Positions 9,486 to 17,742 of a DNA stretch of 64,000 nucleotides are shown piece after piece. The stretch comes from Halalkalibacter urbisdiaboli. Lineage in GTDB: Bacteria > Bacillota > Bacilli > Bacillales > Bacillaceae_D. Below the pieces are notes generated by a model. That model searched no databases, was not told the DNA's origin, and saw only the letters and a list, made by a program, of their open reading frames with translations. Both the position numbers and the translations under genes were made by a program. How positions within the stretch are numbered: the stretch's first letter is position 1; every line of letters begins with the position of its first letter. The stretch lies in contig NZ_MVJM01000002.1 of assembly GCF_002156385.1 (NCBI RefSeq), forward strand, positions 1,218,824-1,282,823, given 5' to 3'.

Positions 9486-10847
9486 TTAGAACTTCGCTTG
9501 GTATGCGTCAAGCTCCCAGCCAGTAACAGCTAAACGGAAGTCATCACACTCGCCGCGTTTTAACTCTAAATACTCATTAAATGTATGCTCACCTAATGTT
9601 TGACGACCGATTGAACCTTCTTCAAACTTGCTTAGAGCTGATTCAAGGCTAGTAGGAAGGTTTTCAATTCCACGAGCTTGTAATTCTTCAGAAGTCATGT
9701 GGAAAATATCAGCATTCACTGATGGAACTGGAGTTAATTCACGATCAACACCGTCAAGACCAGCAGAAGCGATAACTGCAAATGCTAAGTAAGGGTTAGC
9801 AGATGGGTCTGGGCAACGGATTTCAACACGAGTTCCTGCACCACGAGTAGCTGGAATACGAATTAAAGCTGAACGGTTTGATGCTGACCAAGCGATGTAG
9901 CAAGGTGCTTCATAACCAGGAACTAAACGCTTGTAAGAGTTAATTAATGGATTTGTAACAGCAACAAATTCCTTCACGTTGTCCATAAGACCAGCAATAA
10001 ATTGGTATGCCTTTTCTGATAATTCTAAGTCTCCGTTTGCATCATAGAATGCATTTTCTTGCTTAGCATCATCAAATAATGAAATGTTTACGTGCATTCC
10101 GCTTCCGTTTTCACCAGCAAGAGGCTTAGGCATGAATGTTGCGTGTAAACCATGTTGCTTAGCAATTGTTTTAACTACCCACTTGTACGTAGTAGCAGCA
10201 TCAGCTGAACCTAATGCATCAGCATATTTAAAATTGATTTCATGCTGACCAACAGCTACTTCATGGTGAGATGCTTCAATTGTGAAGCCCATCATTTTCA
10301 AAGCTTTATAGATTGCAAGACGTACAACTTCACCATTATCCTTTGGAGATGGCTCAAAATACCCACCAACATCTTGAGTACGTTGAGTTGGTAAACCGTA
10401 CTCATCTGTTTCGAATAAGAAGAACTCTAGCTCAGGTCCGACACTAATTGAATAGCCTTTATCTTTAGCGCGAGCTACTGTCTTTTTTAAAACGTTACGA
10501 GGATCACCTTCAAAGTCTGATCCATCAGACTTTTTTACACTACAAAGGAAACGAGCTTCAGAATAACCATCTTCCTCCGTCCAAGGTAATACTGCAAATG
10601 TAGATAAATCCGGATCTAAATATAAGTCTGATTGATTAATAGGTGTAAAGCCAGTAATTGAAGAACCATCAAACATTACTCTTCCTTCAACCGCTTGGTC
10701 GATTTGAGCAGCTGTGATCGTTACGTGCTTAAGGATTCCCTCGATATCAACAAATTGCATATGAAGCAATTCTACGCTTTTTGATTCAATCGTTTCTTTA
10801 ATCTCTTTAATCATGCTTTCTCTTGTTGGTGCAGATACAGTTGCCAT
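9486..10847 (-). CDS. glnA: Glutamine synthetase, type I
   Basis: This 453-residue enzyme makes glutamine from glutamate, ammonia and ATP in the cytoplasm. Family motifs are visible. DGSSITGF is at residues 60-67. The ATP/metal-binding region follows (ELEFFLF, GGYFEPSP, HHEVAVGQHE). NGSGMHVN is in the middle, and NRSALIRIP with the Arg-rich substrate site comes later. The ATG at 10847 is preceded by AAGGAAG. A sigma-A promoter and two GlnR/TnrA boxes lie upstream. Bacillus species normally carry glnR directly before glnA, but here no regulator gene precedes it, so GlnR must be encoded elsewhere. Confidence 0.97.
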   Translation of the reverse strand: MATVSAPTRESMIKEIKETIESKSVELLHMQFVDIEGILKHVTITAAQIDQAVEGRVMFDGSSITGFTPINQSDLYLDPDLSTFAVLPWTEEDGYSEARFLCSVKKSDGSDFEGDPRNVLKKTVARAKDKGYSISVGPELEFFLFETDEYGLPTQRTQDVGGYFEPSPKDNGEVVRLAIYKALKMMGFTIEASHHEVAVGQHEINFKYADALGSADAATTYKWVVKTIAKQHGLHATFMPKPLAGENGSGMHVNISLFDDAKQENAFYDANGDLELSEKAYQFIAGLMDNVKEFVAVTNPLINSYKRLVPGYEAPCYIAWSASNRSALIRIPATRGAGTRVEIRCPDPSANPYLAFAVIASAGLDGVDRELTPVPSVNADIFHMTSEELQARGIENLPTSLESALSKFEEGSIGRQTLGEHTFNEYLELKRGECDDFRLAVTGWELDAYQAKF

Positions 10848-10870
10848 TTCTTATTTACACTTCCTTTTCA

Positions 10871-10887
10871 TGTAATCTTATGTGACA
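10871..10887. promoter_or_regulatory. GlnR/TnrA box 1 upstream of glnA
   Basis: TGTAATCTTATGTGACA fits the consensus TGTNA-N7-TNACA at every fixed position. It lies between the glnA -10 element and the start codon, a position suited to repression. Known GlnR and TnrA sites have this form. Confidence 0.85.
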
Positions 10888-10904
10888 CATTCTTGTTACC
10901 TTTT

Positions 10905-10933
10905 ACTTTAAAACCCATGACGTTTTTTCGCAA
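10905..10933 (-). promoter_or_regulatory. glnA sigma-A promoter
   Basis: On the minus strand TTGCGA and TAAAGT are separated by exactly 17 bases. The promoter sits between the two GlnR/TnrA boxes, about 60 bases upstream of the glnA ATG. Confidence 0.7.
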
Positions 10934-10939
10934 CCCCCT

Positions 10940-10956
10940 TGTAAGATTATCTAACA
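10940..10956. promoter_or_regulatory. GlnR/TnrA box 2 upstream of glnA
   Basis: TGTAAGATTATCTAACA is a full TGTNA-N7-TNACA match with a dyad. It lies just upstream of the -35 element. Together with box 1 it resembles the two-operator arrangement of B. subtilis glnRA. Confidence 0.88.
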
Positions 10957-11080
10957 AGGTTTTTCGCGATTTACGGTAAAAATATAGACTTTTTTCTTGC
11001 TTTCTCTTGTTTTCCTTCCTATACATCAAGAAAACGAGACTTTTAGGATTAAATACGGAGATTTTTTGAATTTTGACATA

Positions 11081-11107
11081 AAAAAAAGCTAGAGAGGACT
11101 CTCTAGC
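11081..11107 (-). terminator. Strong hairpin with T-run, possible end of a small RNA
   Basis: GCTAGAGAG/CTCTCTAGC with a two-base loop is followed by eight T on the minus strand. It lies about 140 bases beyond the helicase terminator, so it either backs that terminator up or ends a separate short transcript. Confidence 0.7.
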
Positions 11108-11245
11108 AATAAAAAGGGGGTGCTACGTTGAGCTCATCATAATTATGATGGGTTAATTTTAAAATACCAGCTAATTAAGCTCTATTCAACTAGCTCGTCC
11201 CATTCTTTATGTAAACGAAACAAGCTTTACAATTATTTTACAAAA
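11108..11245 (-). other. Gene-free stretch between two terminators
   Basis: No ORF of note is present. It contains a perfect palindrome (ATCATAATTATGAT) and repeated AGCT-rich dyads. It could encode a short non-coding RNA ending at the 11081-11107 hairpin, but no convincing promoter is seen. Confidence 0.25.
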
Positions 11246-11273
11246 GTCCCAAAAGATTCACATCTTTTGGGAC
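11246..11273 (-). terminator. Helicase gene terminator
   Basis: GTCCCAAAAGAT/ATCTTTTGGGAC forms a 12 bp stem with a four-base loop 19 bases after the helicase stop. Confidence 0.8.
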
Positions 11274-11292
11274 TCCATAGTTTATTATCAAA

Positions 11293-12762
11293 TTATGCTC
11301 TCTTTGATTGAGCTTTCTTTTTACTGTTGAAGCGGAAAGCTCGACGCTCATCCGGTTTGTTTCCTCGACGACGATCGTCGCGACGCTTGCGATATGGCTT
11401 ACCAGCACCACCACCGCCGCCTTCAGCACGACGCTTCTTAACACGTAAAGGTGCTTCATCTGTTAACTTTACGGTTGTTGTATCTGGTTCTTTTGTCAGA
11501 AGTTTAAGTGCCGATGCAAGAGCTGTTGTAGCATCTGTTTCTTGCAGCAGCTCTTTTGCTGCCTGACGATACGCATCTGCTTCGCCATCATTAATAAGAT
11601 CACGTAGCTGGTCGATTGCCAATTTTTGTTGGCCTTTTATTGCTTCTTCGTACGTTGGCACCGCACGTTTTATCATTTTTTTCTTCGATACTTGCTCAAT
11701 GGTTTTGACATGATCTCTTTCACGAGGCGTGGCAAATGTAACAGCAACCCCTGATTTACCTGCGCGCCCTGTTCGACCAATACGGTGAACGTAGCTTTCT
11801 GGGTCTTGCGGTAAATCAAAGTTATAGACATGCGTTACGCCACTAATGTCTAATCCCCGAGCTGCAACATCTGTTGCGACAAGGACATCGATTAAACCAT
11901 TTTTGAATTTACGTAGCACACTATCCCGTTTCGCTTGGTTTAAATCTCCATGAATTCCTTCTGCTCTATATCCACGTTTAATTAGAGCTTCTGATAATTC
12001 ATCAACACGTCGCTTTGTACGACCAAAAACAATGGCAAGCTCTGGAGTATCAATATCAATGAGACGACAAAGCGTATCAAATTTCTCACGTTCATGAAGT
12101 TCAATATATTGTTGTTCAATATTTTCCATCGTCACTTCTTTAGACTTGACTGCAATCAGCTTTGGCTCATCCATAAAGGTTTGAGCAAGCTTTTCAATTC
12201 TCTTAGGCATCGTTGCAGAGAACAGAAGTGTTTGACGTTGCTTTGGAATTTCTTTCAAAATCGTTTCGATGTCTTCAATAAAGCCCATGTTTAACATTTC
12301 ATCAGCTTCATCTAATACAACCATTTCAACTTGATCTAAACGAATCGTTTTACGACGCATATGGTCCATTAAACGACCAGGTGTTGCTACGATAAGATGC
12401 GGCTTTTTCTTAAGGTCACGAATTTGACGGCGCATATCCTGACCACCATACACTACGACCGTACGTACACCTTTATATTTACCCATCTTCGTTACAGCTT
12501 CTGCGACTTGATTTGCAAGCTCTCTTGTTGGAGCTAGTACAAGTCCTTGTACATGATCCTTTTCCGTATCAATTCGTTCAATTAATGGAATACCGAACGC
12601 CCCAGTCTTACCTGTACCTGTTTGCGCTTGACCAATAACATCCTTTCCTTCAAGAGCAGTTGGAATGGTTGCACTTTGAATAGGTGTTGCTTCATCAAAC
12701 CCCATTTTTGTTACTGCTCGAACGACTTCTTGATTTAATCCAAATTCATAAAATGTTGCCAA
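11293..12762 (-). CDS. cshA: DEAD-box ATP-dependent RNA helicase (CshA-like)
   Basis: This 489-residue helicase carries the full motif set. The Q motif is at the N-terminus (GFDEATPIQ), motif I is AQTGTGKT, motif II is DEAD, and motif III is SAT. The helicase C domain has DVAARGLD and HRIGRTGR. The C-terminal tail is long, basic and Gly/Arg-rich ([20 protein letters not shown]), as in CshA proteins acting in ribosome assembly and the RNA degradosome. The start is a TTG at 12762, seven bases after AAGGGGA, and no ATG fits. A structured leader lies upstream. Confidence 0.9.
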   Translation of the reverse strand: MATFYEFGLNQEVVRAVTKMGFDEATPIQSATIPTALEGKDVIGQAQTGTGKTGAFGIPLIERIDTEKDHVQGLVLAPTRELANQVAEAVTKMGKYKGVRTVVVYGGQDMRRQIRDLKKKPHLIVATPGRLMDHMRRKTIRLDQVEMVVLDEADEMLNMGFIEDIETILKEIPKQRQTLLFSATMPKRIEKLAQTFMDEPKLIAVKSKEVTMENIEQQYIELHEREKFDTLCRLIDIDTPELAIVFGRTKRRVDELSEALIKRGYRAEGIHGDLNQAKRDSVLRKFKNGLIDVLVATDVAARGLDISGVTHVYNFDLPQDPESYVHRIGRTGRAGKSGVAVTFATPRERDHVKTIEQVSKKKMIKRAVPTYEEAIKGQQKLAIDQLRDLINDGEADAYRQAAKELLQETDATTALASALKLLTKEPDTTTVKLTDEAPLRVKKRRAEGGGGGAGKPYRKRRDDRRRGNKPDERRAFRFNSKKKAQSKRA

Positions 12763-12818
12763 TTAGAAATCCCCTTTTCATCCAAATTTATTCTAGCGCC
12801 TTCATGTGCTGCGACACG

Positions 12819-12879
12819 TAAGATGTCAGACATCCAAGGAGCTTTTCTCGTTGGAATACAGCCAAAGCTAGACATCTTA
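12819..12879 (-). promoter_or_regulatory. Long dyad in the helicase leader
   Basis: TAAGATGTC and GACATCTTA close a ~60-base structure. An inner AGCTTT/AAAGCT pairing lies within it. It is located about 57-117 bases upstream of the TTG start, so it would sit in the 5' untranslated region or promoter. Cold-induced RNA helicase genes often have long leaders, but a role here is an inference. Confidence 0.35.
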
Positions 12880-12921
12880 TCTATAAGTTTTCCTTAATTC
12901 GTTCAGAAAACACATTAAAAA

Positions 12922-12948
12922 ACCATATTCCACAACAAGGAATATGGT
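12922..12948 (-). terminator. Terminator of the restriction-modification operon
   Basis: ACCATATTCC/GGAATATGGT is a 10 bp stem followed by TTTTTT on the minus strand, about 155 bases beyond the endonuclease stop. Confidence 0.85.
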
Positions 12949-13102
12949 CGGTATCCTTATGCTATGTGTCGCCTTATATTAAAAAAACCGGCGCTAATTG
13001 CTTTATAAGCTAAAGGTAATCTTACCACGGACGCGCAAAAAAGGCAATGGAGGAAAAAAAAGAAAATAAGCAGCAAACTTCCTTTGCTTAAAAAATGAAA
13101 AT

Positions 13103-14386
13103 CTACGATGGGAGAGACAAAACCCAATGCACCCACTGAATGATGGTTGAAGCTCTACGTGCATATGTTGATTCTGACCCAACTCCGTATACATGCGCAT
13201 CCTTCATCCACATTACAATCCGGTCACGACTTGGCATCTCTCCTTCAGTTAAACAAATGGATAACACCTTTTGAAAAACCTCATGTTCAATCACACAGGC
13301 AGCTAGACCGAGATATTTTTGCTTATACGGCTTGTGCATAAGCTCTTCACCTTTTTTCGTCAAACGAAATCGAACCACTTTCTCTATGTCTTTACTTCGC
13401 TCAACAAGGCCTAGATACATCGCAGCCGTCGTATAATAATTAGTTTGTCTTTCATCGAAGTTATACGTCGTAGTAATATCAGCCTTTCCTAGCTCATTCT
13501 CCACCAATAACCCTAATAAATCGACAATTCGTTCAAAGGAATCAGCTTGCGGAAATGGAATTGTAGGCTCCTTGACAATATCTAGATGAAGAAGGTTCGT
13601 AATATCTTCCTTCGTAATTGACTGATGGGCAATCATATAATTTTTTTGTTGAACAAGCTCCAGTGAGTGGTAGCTTAACGGGTCACGAAAGCGATATTCA
13701 AAAAAGCTAAATACATCGTTCGAATACGTAAAAAATATTGGAATAACGGGCTTGTTTACTTTTTCACTCCAAAGACGAAACGGGTAATACATTTGTCTAA
13801 TTAAAAAATCCTTTACCGTTTCTTTTTTCGCTTCAACAATGACAAAACTGGATTCCGTTTCATAACCGGCATCAATTTCCACCTGAGCGTTTGTCACTTC
13901 TACTTCATATTCATTTCCGTTATGTGTTCCAATCGTAAAATTAAACGCCTTTGATGACATTCTCCCGCTTACAGTCGGCTGACTACGCTCACCAATTACA
14001 TCGTCAATCATCCCTGTTAAATACGCGGCATGTAATGCTGCACTTTCACTGTAAAGATTTGTCGGATCCAAACTAACAATATGATCGGGGAGTTTTTTTA
14101 CAATTGGTTTTACCTTGGAATCATAGGTAACTTCCTTGTAAGCATTAAATTGCCCGATCACATAACGAGAACGGGAAAGTGGTAAAATTGATAAATGATG
14201 CTGCTTAAATAATGTTGGTAAATTGCTATAATGGTCAAACTTAGCCATCAGCCTCGGCTCGCGCCCAGAAATCGTTTTTATGTCCTTTGCTGCGATTTCA
14301 AAAAAGCCATTTTTATCTATCTCTGCTAAAATGGCAAAGTGATCAAATAACACTTGCCATGCTTTATCATTAAGCCCTTGGGACAT
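13103..14386 (-). CDS. Probable type II restriction endonuclease
   Basis: This is a 427-residue protein encoded directly after an adenine methyltransferase, with a 17-base overlap. Residues around 165-187 contain a likely PD-(D/E)XK nuclease core: VTNAQVEIDAGYE, then a hydrophobic strand ending FVIVEAKKE, giving D...E-A-K. The N-terminal 150 residues (ISGREPRLMAKFD, LSRSRYVIG) and a C-terminal helical region look like a DNA-binding wing. Its place beside a Dam-type enzyme suggests a matching specificity. GATC is possible but cannot be read from the sequence. The family was not identified with certainty. Confidence 0.72.
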   Translation of the reverse strand: MSQGLNDKAWQVLFDHFAILAEIDKNGFFEIAAKDIKTISGREPRLMAKFDHYSNLPTLFKQHHLSILPLSRSRYVIGQFNAYKEVTYDSKVKPIVKKLPDHIVSLDPTNLYSESAALHAAYLTGMIDDVIGERSQPTVSGRMSSKAFNFTIGTHNGNEYEVEVTNAQVEIDAGYETESSFVIVEAKKETVKDFLIRQMYYPFRLWSEKVNKPVIPIFFTYSNDVFSFFEYRFRDPLSYHSLELVQQKNYMIAHQSITKEDITNLLHLDIVKEPTIPFPQADSFERIVDLLGLLVENELGKADITTTYNFDERQTNYYTTAAMYLGLVERSKDIEKVVRFRLTKKGEELMHKPYKQKYLGLAACVIEHEVFQKVLSICLTEGEMPSRDRIVMWMKDAHVYGVGSESTYARRASTIIQWVHWVLSLPS

Positions 14387-15206
14387 GATTCATCACCAGC
14401 ACTTCTTCAATTTTCCCTCTCTTTGTTGCAACAGAGTTAATGTTGCGTGTAGCTCCAACAATTTCAATGTGGAAATGCTTATAAAGTTCTTTCACATAAT
14501 CCGTTGCAGAATTGCTCACTACGATGTAGCAGCCACGTTGATCTAATTCAATACATACATCCCGAAGCCGTTCCTGCTCCTTCTTGCCAAATCCATCTAA
14601 ACTGTAGCTCGTAAAGGAAGCTGTTGTACTTACAGGATCATACGGGGGATCGAAATAAACAAAGTCCCCGGCCTTTGCCTTTTCAACCACTTTCTCGAAA
14701 TCTTGATTGTGGATCATCACCTCATTCTCATGAAGATAACGATGAACCGCACGTAAAACATCAGCATTTATAATATTTGGATTTTTATATTTCCCGAAAG
14801 GAACATTAAATTGTCCCTTTTGATTAACACGATACAACCCATTAAAACAAGTTTTATTCAAATAAATTAAACGAGAGGCCCGTTTTGTATTAGACAGTTG
14901 TCGATATTCTCCTTCACGGTCTAGATTACGGATGTCATAAAAATAGTCTGACGTATTTTCATGCTGTTCTAAATCAGCAATCAAACTCTCTACATCATCA
15001 CGAATGACTTGATACGCATTAACAAGCTCCTCATTTACATCATTTATAACAGCCCTTGTTGGCTGAAGATCAAATAAAACGGCTCCGGCACCAACAAATG
15101 GCTCATAATACGTTCCAAAATCGTTTGGAACATACTTACGAATTTCGGACAAAAGCTGACGCTTCCCGCCAGCCCATTTCAAAAACGGCTGAGCTTCCTT
15201 AATCAC
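14370..15206 (-). CDS. Dam-type DNA adenine methyltransferase (class D12), restriction-modification partner
   Basis: This 278-residue N6-adenine methyltransferase has motifs in the alpha order. FLKWAGGKRQLL at residues 8-19 is motif X. EPFVGAGAV near residue 35 is motif I and binds AdoMet. VYFDPPYDPV near residue 180 is the catalytic motif IV. FNGLYRVN lies in the target-recognition part. The start is a GTG at 15206, seven bases after GGGAG. It is translationally coupled to the endonuclease gene downstream and would protect host DNA from it. The family often methylates GATC, but that is not proven here. Confidence 0.88.
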   Translation of the reverse strand: MIKEAQPFLKWAGGKRQLLSEIRKYVPNDFGTYYEPFVGAGAVLFDLQPTRAVINDVNEELVNAYQVIRDDVESLIADLEQHENTSDYFYDIRNLDREGEYRQLSNTKRASRLIYLNKTCFNGLYRVNQKGQFNVPFGKYKNPNIINADVLRAVHRYLHENEVMIHNQDFEKVVEKAKAGDFVYFDPPYDPVSTTASFTSYSLDGFGKKEQERLRDVCIELDQRGCYIVVSNSATDYVKELYKHFHIEIVGATRNINSVATKRGKIEEVLVMNHVPRA

Positions 15207-15260
15207 CTAACATCTCCCTTTCTCTCAAGCCATTATATCAAAAAAAGAACCACGAGTTTG

Positions 15261-15302
15261 GAGGGTACTGAAAAAGGGTGGGTTCCCCTTTTTCAGTACC
15301 CT
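15261..15302. repeat. Dispersed palindromic repeat, copy 2
   Basis: GAGGGTACTGAAAAAGGG and CCCCTTTTTCAGTACCCT arms match copy 1 with compensatory changes: GGTACT pairs with AGTACC. It lies upstream of the methyltransferase gene, not after a stop codon. Confidence 0.8.
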
Positions 15303-15315
15303 TTAAGTAATGTGC

Positions 15316-15371
15316 CGATCCGTTGCCATCTTCTTAAAAGCCTGCTATGAGCAGGTTTCTCATAGCAGGCG
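15316..15371. repeat. Transposase-remnant-related segment plus hairpin
   Basis: GATCCGTTGCCATCTTCTTA..AAGCCTGC is close to GAGCCGTTGCCATCTTTTTG..AAGCCTGC at 30216. A 12 bp hairpin (GCCTGCTATGAG/CTCATAGCAGGC) follows it. Confidence 0.55.
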
Positions 15372-15495
15372 AACAACGTGTGGAGCCATTGCTGCTTCCT
15401 AGCGCCTGACTTTCAAGGAGTTTTTCAGTGCCGTCTAGTTTTAACCTTTTTCAGTGGCCTCCGGGTTTGGGTTCTTTTTTTCATTTAAAACGTCT

Positions 15496-15523
15496 TTGAC
15501 AAGTTTCGTTATTTCATTATAAA
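15496..15523 (+). promoter_or_regulatory. Probable sigma-A promoter
   Basis: TTGACA and TATAAA are separated by 16 bases. It would leave a ~200-base leader before the oxidoreductase ATG at 15726. Confidence 0.6.
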
Positions 15524-15725
15524 ACGATAAACAACACTTGTTCAATAAACACTGTTATGAGGTACTAATGCCTTCATACTTCAGGAAAATTATAAACCAA
15601 CAAACCACTCTTTCTCATTTCCATATGATTTTAAGCTTTTGTTGTCCGAATAAGAAGTTCATACATGGTTTTTCGTTGTTCGGGAAACTTATGGAGGAAA
15701 TGGATTTAAAAAAGGAGGGATATAT

Positions 15726-17264
15726 ATGGCAGAATTACACACAAACCAGCCTGGAGAGCCAGGTTCATACTGGCTTTCATCAACCAAACTACCGTCTTTC
15801 CCTAAACTAGAAAAAGACTTGCACGTTGACGTGGCGATTGTTGGTGGCGGTATGACAGGGATTACAACGGCATACCTTTTAAGAAAATCAGGGTTACGTA
15901 TTGCCATTTTAGAAGCAACAAGAATAGCAAATGGGACAACAGGACACACGACCGCAAAAATTACGGCACAGCATGGTATCATTTATGACGAATTCAAACA
16001 AAATCTTGGCGTAAATAAAACAGAGCAGTACTATCAAGCGACATCAGAAGCGTTAGATTTTATTCGCCAGCTCGTAAAAGACGAAAAGATCGAATGTGAC
16101 TTACAGGAAGAACATCATTATCTCTATGCAACATCAAATCGTGGTGTTCAGAAGCTAGAAAATGAGTTTAAAGCATATCGTGAAGCAAACATTCCAGGAG
16201 AATGGGAAGATTCTCTTCCGTTTAATATGCCGATAAAAGCAGCAATAAAAATGCCAAACCAAGCTCAATTTCATCCTTTGCGTTACATAGCCCATCTCGT
16301 TGACGCCATTCAAAAAAGCGGAGTCGAAATTTTTGAGGCTACTGTAGCTACCGACGTAGACGAAGGCGATCCCCAAACCGTTCATATCGATTCAGGGGCA
16401 AAAGTAAAAGCAAAACATGTTGTTGCCGCTTCACATTTCCCATTTCATGACAAACCAGGACTCTATTTCTCCCGCATGTACGCTGATCGCTCTTACATTG
16501 TTGGAGCTAAAACAAAACAATTTCCAGGTGGAATGTATTTAAATGCGGAGACTCCTTCACGCTCGCTTCGTTACACGATGGTAAACGGCGAAAAATTACT
16601 CTTGATTGGTGGAGAAGAGCATAAAACGGGACAAGGCATGGATACGTTATATCACTATGAGGCTTTGGAAAACTTCGGAAAAGAGCTCTTTTCCGACTTA
16701 GATATTCGCTATCACTGGTCAGCCCAAGATTTAATTACATTAGATAAAGTCCCTTATATCGGTAAAATAACGAAAAACCATCCAAATACGTATGTCGCCA
16801 CAGGCTTTAGAAAATGGGGAATGACAAATAGTACGGCTGCTGCGCGACTAATTTCTGATCAAATTTTAGGAGAATACAACCCTTACGTCGAGCTATATAA
16901 TCCATCTCGGTTTGTAGCTGACCCAAGTATCAAGAAGTTTATGTCCTATAATGGCGATGTCGCCAAACACCTAATTAAAGGTAAATTCGAAAACCCTGAC
17001 CGCACACCTGAAGAGTTGACTAAGGATGAAGGTGGCGTAGTTACAGTAAACGGCAAACGTGCCGGTGCCTATCGAGACAACGACGGAACTCTCCACGTTG
17101 TAGATACAACCTGTACACATATGGGCTGTGAGGTCAACTGGAATCATGGTGAACGTACATGGGACTGTCCGTGCCACGGCTCCCGTTTCTCATTTGAAGG
17201 AGAAGTAATCGAGGGCCCAGCGAACGAGCCTCTTACCCCTCTTCTTCAATCGAATAAAAAGTAA
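15726..17264 (+). CDS. FAD-dependent oxidoreductase with C-terminal Rieske domain (YhfW-like)
   Basis: This 512-residue fusion protein has two parts. The N-terminal DAO-type domain has the dinucleotide-binding motif VAIVGGGMTGITTA near residue 36 and the FAD-site stretch GTTGHTTAK. The C-terminal ~90 residues form a Rieske [2Fe-2S] domain with CTHMGC and CPCHGSRF, so both Cys-His pairs are present. It matches YhfW of B. subtilis in architecture and length. It is probably a cytoplasmic amine or amino-acid oxidoreductase passing electrons to the iron-sulfur centre, with unknown substrate. The ribosome site AAGGAGGG sits just before the ATG. It stands alone and is closed by a terminator. Confidence 0.88.
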   Translation: MAELHTNQPGEPGSYWLSSTKLPSFPKLEKDLHVDVAIVGGGMTGITTAYLLRKSGLRIAILEATRIANGTTGHTTAKITAQHGIIYDEFKQNLGVNKTEQYYQATSEALDFIRQLVKDEKIECDLQEEHHYLYATSNRGVQKLENEFKAYREANIPGEWEDSLPFNMPIKAAIKMPNQAQFHPLRYIAHLVDAIQKSGVEIFEATVATDVDEGDPQTVHIDSGAKVKAKHVVAASHFPFHDKPGLYFSRMYADRSYIVGAKTKQFPGGMYLNAETPSRSLRYTMVNGEKLLLIGGEEHKTGQGMDTLYHYEALENFGKELFSDLDIRYHWSAQDLITLDKVPYIGKITKNHPNTYVATGFRKWGMTNSTAAARLISDQILGEYNPYVELYNPSRFVADPSIKKFMSYNGDVAKHLIKGKFENPDRTPEELTKDEGGVVTVNGKRAGAYRDNDGTLHVVDTTCTHMGCEVNWNHGERTWDCPCHGSRFSFEGEVIEGPANEPLTPLLQSNKK

Positions 17265-17286
17265 ATTAACTTAGGCATGACACTAA

Positions 17287-17328
17287 AAAAAAGAGGGACA
17301 AATTACAGACGATTTGCCCCTCTTTTTT
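17287..17328. terminator. Bidirectional terminator
   Basis: AAAAGAGGGACAAAT/ATTTGCCCCTCTTTT with A- and T-runs on both sides lies between two convergent genes. Confidence 0.85.
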
Positions 17329-17333
17329 ATGTT

Positions 17334-17723
17334 TTATCTCAAATCGTTTTGGTCGACATTTAATTCAATCGTATTCCCTGATGGGTCCAAGCAAAAGATT
17401 TGTGCAAAGCCACTGCGGCTATCAGGCTTTTCAACGATGTCAATCTTATTTTGTTGTAGCCACTTTACCGTTTCATAATAATCTATCACACGGAGGGCAA
17501 AATGCGGAGCACGGGTGTTTATCGTTCTCTCAAGATTAATCGTATGGCCTGGGTCGATAATCAAATGAAGCTGCTGAGCACCTACCGCAAACCAGGCCCC
17601 TTCAAAATCAAAGTTTGGCCGTGGCAACTCCTTTAGCTTTAATACGTCTCGGTAAAATACCTTTGCCTCTTCTACGTTTACAACCGTTAAGCTAACATGA
17701 TGAATCGCTGTTGTTTCAATCAT
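17334..17723 (-). CDS. VOC-family (glyoxalase/bleomycin resistance) protein
   Basis: This 129-residue protein has one vicinal-oxygen-chelate fold with two beta-alpha-beta-beta-beta modules. HHVSLTV at residues 8-14 opens module 1, and HFALRV near residue 75 opens module 2. IELNV at the end carries the metal-site Glu. Such proteins are dioxygenases, glyoxalases or antibiotic-binding proteins. The substrate cannot be told. It lies 19 bases after topB in the same direction, so the two may be co-transcribed. Confidence 0.82.
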   Translation of the reverse strand: MIETTAIHHVSLTVVNVEEAKVFYRDVLKLKELPRPNFDFEGAWFAVGAQQLHLIIDPGHTINLERTINTRAPHFALRVIDYYETVKWLQQNKIDIVEKPDSRSGFAQIFCLDPSGNTIELNVDQNDLR

Positions 17724-17742
17724 CCATACTGCTCCTCTCTCG

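Larger units (their letters stand above)
15207..15725. other. Gene-free mosaic of repeats before the oxidoreductase gene
   Basis: This ~520 bp stretch holds a palindromic repeat (15261), a ~35 bp match to the transposase remnant near 30210, a strong hairpin (15341-15371), two further repeat ends (near 15421 and 15449) and a probable promoter (15496). No convincing ORF was seen. It looks like a decayed insertion site. Confidence 0.6.

Noticed and set aside
11327-11566. Arg/Pro-rich ORF opposite the helicase gene
   Set aside because: It is the antisense shadow of the Gly/Arg-rich helicase tail and has no ribosome site.
15538-15810. 90-codon ORF upstream of the FAD/Rieske oxidoreductase gene
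   Set aside because: It overlaps the real gene in another frame, lacks a convincing ribosome site and has no recognisable protein features.
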